Made by a program: the position numbers and the translations under genes | The notes under the pieces: generated by a model | What the model was told of the DNA's origin: nothing | Database searches by the model: none | The model's input: only the letters and a program-made list of their open reading frames with translations | Shown here: in pieces, positions 58,501 to 64,000 of the stretch | Numbering within the stretch: the first letter of the stretch is position 1 | How the letters are laid out: each line of letters opens with the position of its first letter | From: Mesostigma viride | Lineage: Eukaryota > Streptophyta > Mesostigmatophyceae > Mesostigmatales > Mesostigmataceae | Direction of reading: 5' to 3' | Length of the DNA stretch: 64,000 nt | Assembly (NCBI GenBank): GCA_009746045.1 | Contig: RPFO01000905.1 | Coordinates: 17,501-81,500, forward strand

Positions 58501-60665
58501 TAATATTACACGTTGGACTAGGAAAGCCGACATCTAACAAGACCAACCAGCCATGGTACGGCAGCATTGGAAAACGGGTCCGGTGCGTACCTGGGCAGAA
58601 AACGATTCGTATTGTTACAAACTATTTTTTTAAAATGATCAATGAATTATTTTCTACAATGTCTGGCCTCGTGCCTACCTGGATGCATGACGGCGGCCAG
58701 AAGCGTGTAAACTAGTGCACAGGGAACACATGCACCTGGTCTGCTGCCTGCCTGGTCTGCTTCCTAGTCGTAGCATCAACATCTACCTGGATGCGTGGCA
58801 GCGACCAACTGGGTGCCTACTTCGGCAGATCACAACCAGCCACTTCTGGTCCACAACCAACACACATTTCTGGCCTCCTGCCTGCCTGGTCGCGTGACGG
58901 CGGCCAACTGGGTGCATAGACGCTCTATTATTACCTAGGCGCTGACCTGGATGCCACGCCTGGGCGCGTGCCTACCTGGATGCGTGATGGCGGCCAGGGG
59001 TCCTCTGCGTCCATCGCCTTGTCACGCTGCACGCTCTTGTGCCACTTGCGCATGGCTGCCACGCGCTGCGGGTAGGGACAGGTGGTGTGTTCCCAAGGGA
59101 CGTTAACGATGCAGGCAATTTAGGGTCAGGTTTCCCCACACTCATGTCGCAGGCAGGCACTACCGCACTAGTGACGACAGCGTGCCCCAAGAGGAGTCTG
59201 ATACAGCAATCCGAAGGGGCAGAGGTAATAACTAAACCTCCAGTGAAATCTGGAATATATTATTTATGCAATCTGAGCAGAGAATTTTCAATTGGATCGA
59301 GACCGGCCTCTTTTGAGTGCCTACGAGCCTCATCAAGCGAAAGGGAAAAAAAAAAAAACTCCGTCGATTTTTTATTCGCAATGCAGGAGAAATGGGGATG
59401 GAAAACAACCTTTCTATAGGCAACAGACCCCAACATACCTGTGCCAACATGACAGGACCACACGGTGCCATGGTGAGATGATGACATGATCGAATGATGG
59501 CATGGTGACATGGTGACATTGTGACGTGATGGGAAGGTCTTCCACGGGTGGAACGCCTGCTGCATGCCCGGAACTGCCTAAAAATCCAATGGACAACGCC
59601 TACCGTGCAATGTGTCAGGAAGAAATACGATGTGCCTGGCCGCAGGTCATCTGGTGGTCACCATATGCCTTCATTGCCGGGAAGAAATGCAAATGCAGGG
59701 GGTGATGCAACTGCCTCTTGGGGCGAATGCATCCTTGATACGATTCACAAAAACTGCTGATAGAAGGCATTGACGCTCTTAAAGTGGCACCAAACAGATA
59801 TCCCCCCACCCGTCACCCCCTCAACACCCACCCCATGGTCAAGCCCACTTCCGCGCATGCATGTCGTAACGCCCACCTTAATGTCCGCCTCTTCTGTAAA
59901 TGTGGCAACGAATTTGGCCAGGACGGTCCATGGCCGCCGTGCAGGGTCGGCAGGGTTCTTGGTCCAGGGCGTCTCCTTATCATGCGCGATGAAAGTCTGA
60001 GTAAGGGTTCAAGTGGTAAAGGCCCAAGAGATACAGAATGGCCACCCCGACAAACCAAAGGAAAACAGCCGCAATACATAAGACTACAACGGAATGCCAC
60101 GCCTAGAAACACGCCTTCTGTTAGAATGATTATAACAGCAATTATAGCCGCCACCACTCGAATCAATTGTTTAGAGAGCCGAAGGTTCAAATTGCCCCCA
60201 AATTATGAACGTTCACAGGAACAGTATACTACCCAAAACGATGAAATAAGGAGATTAACTGGCGGGGAAAATGGCACGCACGGCAGCTGCCGGGCTGATA
60301 GCCATGCAAACAGACGGCACATTACCTTCCAATCGCCTTGTGAGCCTTTTATTCCTGCTCGCTGGGCCTCCTTGACGATGAGAACCAACAGCTGCCAAAT
60401 GACAAGGAAACGGAATGCAGACAGGACGAAAAATTGCCCATGTCTAAATCAGCGACGGCTAAGCATTCTAAGGGACGAATTTCTGAGAAAGGCTGCAGCC
60501 GCCACCCTATAAAACTTCTATGCTAATGCAGATACACGTCACGGAATGCCCTTCCGGGGAAAAAGATAATTGGTTTTACATTACTAATCATCTCTTGCTT
60601 ACATCATGGTCCTCCTCGATAAAACCTGTAAGCTTCCTGTCCACTTTGATTATATCGCCCGCCAT
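49576..60665 (-). CDS. SDN: Small RNA degrading nuclease (SDN) family 3'-5' exonuclease, 13 exons
   Basis: Exons on the minus strand: 60603-60665, 60326-60391, 59877-59996, 58976-59065, 58190-58258, 56582-56728, 55697-55813, 55062-55131, 54153-54250, 53732-53992, 52485-52634, 51090-51471 and 49576-50216 (the low end of exon 2 may be off by one). They join in phase into 757 codons starting MAGDIIKVDRKLTG. An SDN-type N-terminal region (KEAQRAGIKGSQGDWK, NPADPARRPWTVLAKF) is followed by a DEDDh exonuclease: SLDCEMC (D161, E163), HGLSHDL (D245), VIDTSLYF and SVHDVIEDA (H296, D301). An RRM follows (LFIHRLPKS; STYLVFASVADANAAFKRL). The last 340 residues are a basic Lys/Arg stretch, an Asp/Ser acidic run, Ala/Ser-rich sequence and a final coiled coil (FFRQQLAEKDRQIAAL). 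Plant SDNs trim and degrade mature small RNAs. All splice sites are GT-AG except a GC donor after exon 8 (55061). No transcript evidence is available. Confidence 0.87.
52246..52357 (+). mobile_element. SINE-like insertion in SDN intron 11
   Basis: 112 bp flanked by AGCCAACACACAGGTGC (52229-52245) and AGCCAGCACACAGGTGC (52358-52374), a 17-bp target duplication with one mismatch. Near its end is the stem GGACTGC / GCAGTCC, then CACCTGTAAG-like sequence and a (TTAA)n tail. Tail and hairpin organisation resembles the LINE 3' ends at 43-49 kb, though the stem sequence differs. It may be a SINE or a truncated LINE of a related family. Confidence 0.62.
54118..54520 (-). repeat. Duplicated splice junctions around SDN exon 9
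   Basis: The exon 9 donor context (plus strand TTCCCTCACCTGGCA) is present twice, 30 bp apart. The acceptor with the first exon bases (plus strand GGTAGTCGATCTTGAGCGCT) is real at 54233. It recurs at 54311 as GGTAGTCGATCCTGAGCGCT and in degenerate form at about 54488. Only one copy of each is joined to an open exon. Confidence 0.75.
55621..55722 (-). repeat. Duplicated donor of SDN exon 7
   Basis: The plus-strand sequence CCACCTGCGCCTGCTCAAAC at 55621 repeats the exon 7 end and donor at 55694 (CCACCTGCGCCTGCTCGAAC) with a 73-bp period. Confidence 0.75.
56361..57030 (-). repeat. Duplicated donor and acceptor copies around SDN exon 6
   Basis: The exon 6 donor region (real at 56577, plus strand TTCACCTTGAGGTCCTGGTC) recurs downstream at 56440 and 56362 with a few changes. 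The acceptor and first exon bases (plus strand GTGCACCCAGTCCTGTGGG, real at about 56717) recur upstream at 56796, 56920 and 57010. Minus-strand translation repeats DWVHI-like text. GT-rich microsatellite occupies part of the intron (56840-56900). Confidence 0.78.
57880..58337 (-). repeat. Minisatellite around SDN exon 5 carrying donor and acceptor copies
   Basis: From 57880 to about 57970 there are 21-bp units of the type GGTCGGCCCACCCTTCTAAA. From about 57985 to 58190 there are four units of 63-68 bp, each ending in the exon 5 edge plus donor (plus strand CACCTGTTGG). The functional donor is the last, at 58188-58189. On the other side, the acceptor context (GAGCACCATGTCCTGTGG, 58248) is repeated 63 bp away at 58311. 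Confidence 0.8.
58661..59000 (-). repeat. Duplicated donor copies of SDN exon 4
   Basis: The exon 4 end and donor (plus strand GTGCCTACCTGGATGCGTGA at 58969) recurs at about 58671 (GTGCCTACCTGGATGCATGA followed by CGGCGGCCAG). Weaker copies occur near 58783 and 58884, all in intron 4. Confidence 0.72.
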
Positions 60666-61044
60666 TGCTGCAGGTTGTTGGCAACCCACGCACCGCACGG
60701 CTGAATGAAAAAGGTTTTCGTGCCAAGGTGTCAATCGCTAGCTAACTGCTAGGCGCCGGCACTACCCATCTCTAGAGCACGTTGGCCACCTGGAGCCACT
60801 TGGCAGCGCGGCGCGGTACTCGCCTGGCCGACAGGGTTAACGCATGCCCGCAAACCTGGCGGGCGGCCGGAGAGCGGAAGCCGCGACCCCGACCGGAAGA
60901 AGACCGGCGAATGGCGACGTCCTGTCCATGAATTGACTTCCATGATCATATGGCCGGCGCTTTCTAAGACCGGACAGCAGCTTGAGCACTTGCATTCCTG
61001 ATTCTGGGCATTGTTGGAAAACACGCTAGGGCGGCACCCGACCG
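60666..61044. other. Putative SDN promoter region and spacer
   Basis: The 380 bp between the SDN start codon and the next LTR must hold the SDN 5' UTR and promoter. I see no clear TATA box or other gene on either strand. Confidence 0.4.
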
Positions 61045-61824
61045 TGTAACAAGCAAAAATGACTTTGTTGTTACATCCTTTGTTTTGTGAATGTTTGGCT
61101 TTTATTTGAGGACTTTTGGATCAGTATTGAGAAAGTTATGAGGTTTCTAAGACGACGGTACTTGGAGCTGATACTTTGTCAACCAACTGATAGGAACCCT
61201 CATTGGTCGTGGCCTGATCCACGTAGGGTTGTAGTTTGTTGGCTGATACTACTGATAGGAGCCCTCATTGGTCGTGGCCTGATCCACGTGGGGGTGTAGT
61301 TTGTTAGTTGGTACTATTGAGTCTTAAATGCTCCTTTGGGACTTCAGTGCTTACGACAGATTTAGGATCTCATGGAAAGATTCTGCCAGGCTGTGTGTGG
61401 TGTTGTTCTGTTCTGTGTGACTAGGATGGATACGAAGATCTTGTATAGAATCCCATGGTTCTGATTGGTTCTCTTCAGGCTAAGGTTGGAGCAAGTTCGA
61501 CAAGCACGTCGATATCAAGGACGTGGGGTCGCCATTGTTGCTACGTTGGTTTTGATTCACCATGGTATAATAAAGCTTGGCTTTGTTGTCCAATCCATAA
61601 GAGCCCCTTGGCTATAGACGACCTTCAGTTCCACAGAGGCCGTCTATACACGAGCTTGTCTTTGTGTCTACAAGGGGTTGTGATTCCCTAAATCACGTGC
61701 TGTGGAATTTCCATCTCAACGTTGCTCGGATACTTGAAGTTCTGCGACTCAGGAAAGCAACCCAGGTAAAAGATCTTTCATATTGGACTGTGGATGATGT
61801 TGATGATCATTTTTAGTCGTTACA
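61045..61824 (+). repeat. 5' LTR of a third LTR retrotransposon
   Basis: 780 bp from TGTAAC to GTTACA, immediately followed (after one T) by a TGGTATCGGAGG primer-binding-like site. Inside is a roughly 70-bp duplication (CTCATTGGTCGTGGCCTGAT near 61200 and 61266), a U3-like feature, and TATAATAAAG near 61567. The 3' LTR is not in the window, so ends rest on the terminal inverted repeat and the PBS position. Confidence 0.7.
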
Positions 61825-61825
61825 T

Positions 61826-61837
61826 TGGTATCGGAGG
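61826..61837 (+). promoter_or_regulatory. Primer-binding site of third LTR element
   Basis: TGGTATCGGAGG, one base after the LTR end. It shares TGGTATCGG with the primer site of the outer element at 23994-24009. Confidence 0.68.
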
Positions 61838-62051
61838 TCTCTACTTTGGTGTTTCTCTTGAAGTCGTAACCTTCCGGGTAGTACAACGTTGATCAGATGT
61901 CTGTCATCCGAGAAGATTCATAGAGTTGCGGAAAACTTACGGTGTTACAGACTGAGACACATCCTGATGTGACTGTCTTGCTCTGTAACACTAGAAGTCA
62001 GCCGTAACCGTTGTGTCTACTAGGCAGACGATCGCGACTCCATGTGGAAGT

Positions 62052-62201
62052 ATGAGTAGTTCGAAGACACAATCACCTTTACCCCCTACTAATCAAGGTT
62101 TGGGAGATCCGTCATCATCTCTGGAACCCATTGCTAGGGAAGGTGCTGAGACAACTACTCATACTCCACGGCGTCAACTTAATTCAATCGTACTTCTATG
62201 A
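62052..62201 (+). pseudogene. Gag start of third LTR element (truncated)
   Basis: ATG at 62052, about 225 bp after the PBS, opens MSSSKTQSPLPPTNQGLG, a Ser/Thr/Pro-rich, gag-like N-terminus. It stops after about 50 codons. No capsid, knuckle or pol sequence follows before the window end, so the element is truncated or decayed. Confidence 0.45.
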
Positions 62202-64000
62202 CTGAAGTGAGGCGGGTTACACAATCACCTTCATCCCTACGGAACCAGGTGTGGGCGACCTTCTCCTTCACCTCTCCCTAGAAAAGGGTGTTGCATAAGC
62301 CATTATTAACGCACCACTAAGTCACCGTCCCTTTCTTTAAATTCGTGCAATATTTCATTGACAAGCGTCCTTACTTACGGGCTTTCGGCTGGCTGGCCGC
62401 ATCGTGCTGAAGTCCGACCACCGCCCTGTCTGTCGTGGCTGCTGACGCCGCAGTCTCTGCCTAGCTCCAAACATCTTTATATATCGGCATTACGCAAGTG
62501 TTGCTACGTTTCGAGCAGGGCGATGCGGAGTATTGGGCCAGTAGCTCAGCAGGTCCGGCTCCAGAATCCTGCTAGGAGCTGTCTTTTTTCCCTGCAGGCT
62601 CTGTTTTCGGCCAGGCTGACATGGCGCTACGGGTTATGGCTGAGCCGACGCACTGTTGCTGCCGACGGCACCTATCACCCGGTTTCCGGGTTGCGGCTGC
62701 ACGCACGACCACCACCGCGACCGCCTGACGATGTCGCCGTCTAAGGTTGTTTTTTTTTCCCGGTGCTGCTTTTCTTTGACGACATTTTTACGGTGTGGCT
62801 CAGGTTACACCTCGTGTCTTTTGCGGGTGGCTCCGGATGAGCGGACAGTAGGGATTCATGGCTGCCCTTTTTACGCAAAGGTTCCTTTTGCACTCACTTG
62901 ACAATCTTTCAGGATCCTTTTCTTCGGTGCATGAGTTAACGTTTTTCGCACACGCAATGTGAAGGATATGGTTGCAATGCAGCAATGTGTGATATGGTTG
63001 GAAACGGAGCTTTGTTTAAATCGGATAATGTTTACAGCGCTCACACACTTGAGGCTTGTACACGAGCTTGCCAAGTCAAGGCACAACACGTGAGGCGGGC
63101 TCGCAAGAGATGCCCATTTGGCACTGGCCTATTGTTTATATACTTGTGCACTGTGCTTGCTAGTCCTGAGCAGCCTAGCAGGCCTGCTCAGTAATAACAC
63201 CCCCGGTACAGTATTCACTACCTGTACAGCGCCCGACTCCTATACAGTAGGTCTGCCATACAGGCACAGTGACCACAGAGCACAGTCCACAGTGACTATT
63301 GCATCTGCACCTAGAAGTCCAGGACTAAGCCTGCGGTACCAACAGACCACAGGTTAAGGTTCCTATTTCCTGCGTACGACGTATTAATCCAATACCGTCG
63401 TAGGTACAGCACCTAATTCCTGTCAGCCCAGGAATTACTGTCGACCCCATATGTCGTCGGCAAATATTCACGTCCGACTTAGAAGAACAGCCGGCTCGCG
63501 CTCGCGCGCGACCGGGAAGTCGGAACGCCATAACTTTCTTGATACTTGTCGGAATGAACTCGTTCCGGTGCCGCTGGAATCGCAGAGATATGCCGAATCA
63601 GGATCACGCCAATGCGCTTGGCGTTAACTCCAATCCTTTCTTTTCTTGAGCTGTAGCAGCTCACACAAGTCTACATACAAACACACACAATGGGTACTGG
63701 ATATCCTCCCCAGACTACAAGTCACAACCCGCTGGGCATGACAGTCAGCTTGGATTCCTTATTATATGTACATAGCACCCATACTGGCTCAGGAGCACAA
63801 ACAAATTACAATGAGTCCCTATCCCTTCACGGGAGGCTCGTTGTGTTACCCATGTACAAGAGGTTGGCCAACTGTGGCAGCCCATAGGTGTTCAGTTAAG
63901 AACTTGAGAAGTATGTACAACCTTCAGGACCTTAGGCGAAACCCCACAGATCACCCACAACAGCTCATCAGAAAACATTGCTGACCCCCAGACGGGAGTC
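62202..64000. other. No recognisable gene
   Basis: Short frames only. ACAATGGGTACTGGATATCC near 63687 could be a leader and start codon of another retroelement, but nothing recognisable follows. CCTGAGCAG and related short inverted repeats occur near 63160-63200. Confidence 0.4.

Noticed and set aside
59784-60512. 242-codon plus-strand frame
   Set aside because: It overlaps SDN exons 2 and 3 on the opposite strand, which match the SDN family; the plus-strand text has no motif.

Overview
The window is eukaryotic nuclear DNA. It has spliced genes with GT-AG introns, LTR and non-LTR retroelements, DNA transposons and long satellite arrays. The one clear host gene (49.6-60.7 kb, minus strand) is a plant-type small-RNA-degrading nuclease (SDN), so a green-lineage alga is the best guess. 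No species marker is visible. About nine tenths of the window is repetitive. All assignments are by eye; no search was run.

Region by region. 1-1.8 kb: nothing recognised. 1.8-14.05 kb and 24.56-26.25 kb: one satellite of about 70-bp monomers, with a fixed core and three alternative linkers, that flips orientation at 9180. It is broken by a CACTA-like element, a small TIR element, an unclassified insertion and a nested pair of LTR elements. The outer LTR element (14057-24555, minus) is a gag-only non-autonomous copia-like element with TG...CA LTRs, TAATT target duplications, PBS and PPT. The inner one (14690-22402, plus) is a copia-related element with AGTTA...TAACT LTR ends, GTAAC target duplications and the domain order GAG-IN-PR-RT-RH. 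26.5-27.2 kb: a G-rich minisatellite, then three hairpins. 29.3-33.4 kb: a DDE-type transposase-like gene with two small introns, preceded by 228-bp tandem repeats carrying a CGCCGGCCGGCG palindrome. 33.9-40.1 kb: a relic of a second copia-like element with the same PR-before-RT arrangement and HGDD catalytic box, with two DNA elements with palindromic ends next to and inside it. 41.9-42.7 kb: an L1-type RT fragment. 43-49 kb: a 415-bp AAGT microsatellite and several non-LTR retroposons that share a 3' stem-loop and a (TAAT)n tail, one of them carrying only ORF1. 61.0-62.2 kb: the 5' LTR, PBS and first gag codons of another LTR element.

The SDN gene could be modelled completely: 13 exons, 757 codons, phase-consistent at every junction. 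It predicts a DEDDh exonuclease followed by an RRM and a long low-complexity C-terminus. Several of its splice junctions are copied, exon edge included, two to four times in the adjacent introns. The first intron of the transposase gene shows the same pattern.

The most unusual signals are the copia-related family with integrase ahead of protease and HGDD in place of YVDD, the splice-junction-centred tandem duplications, and the stem-loop plus (TAAT)n retroposon family.
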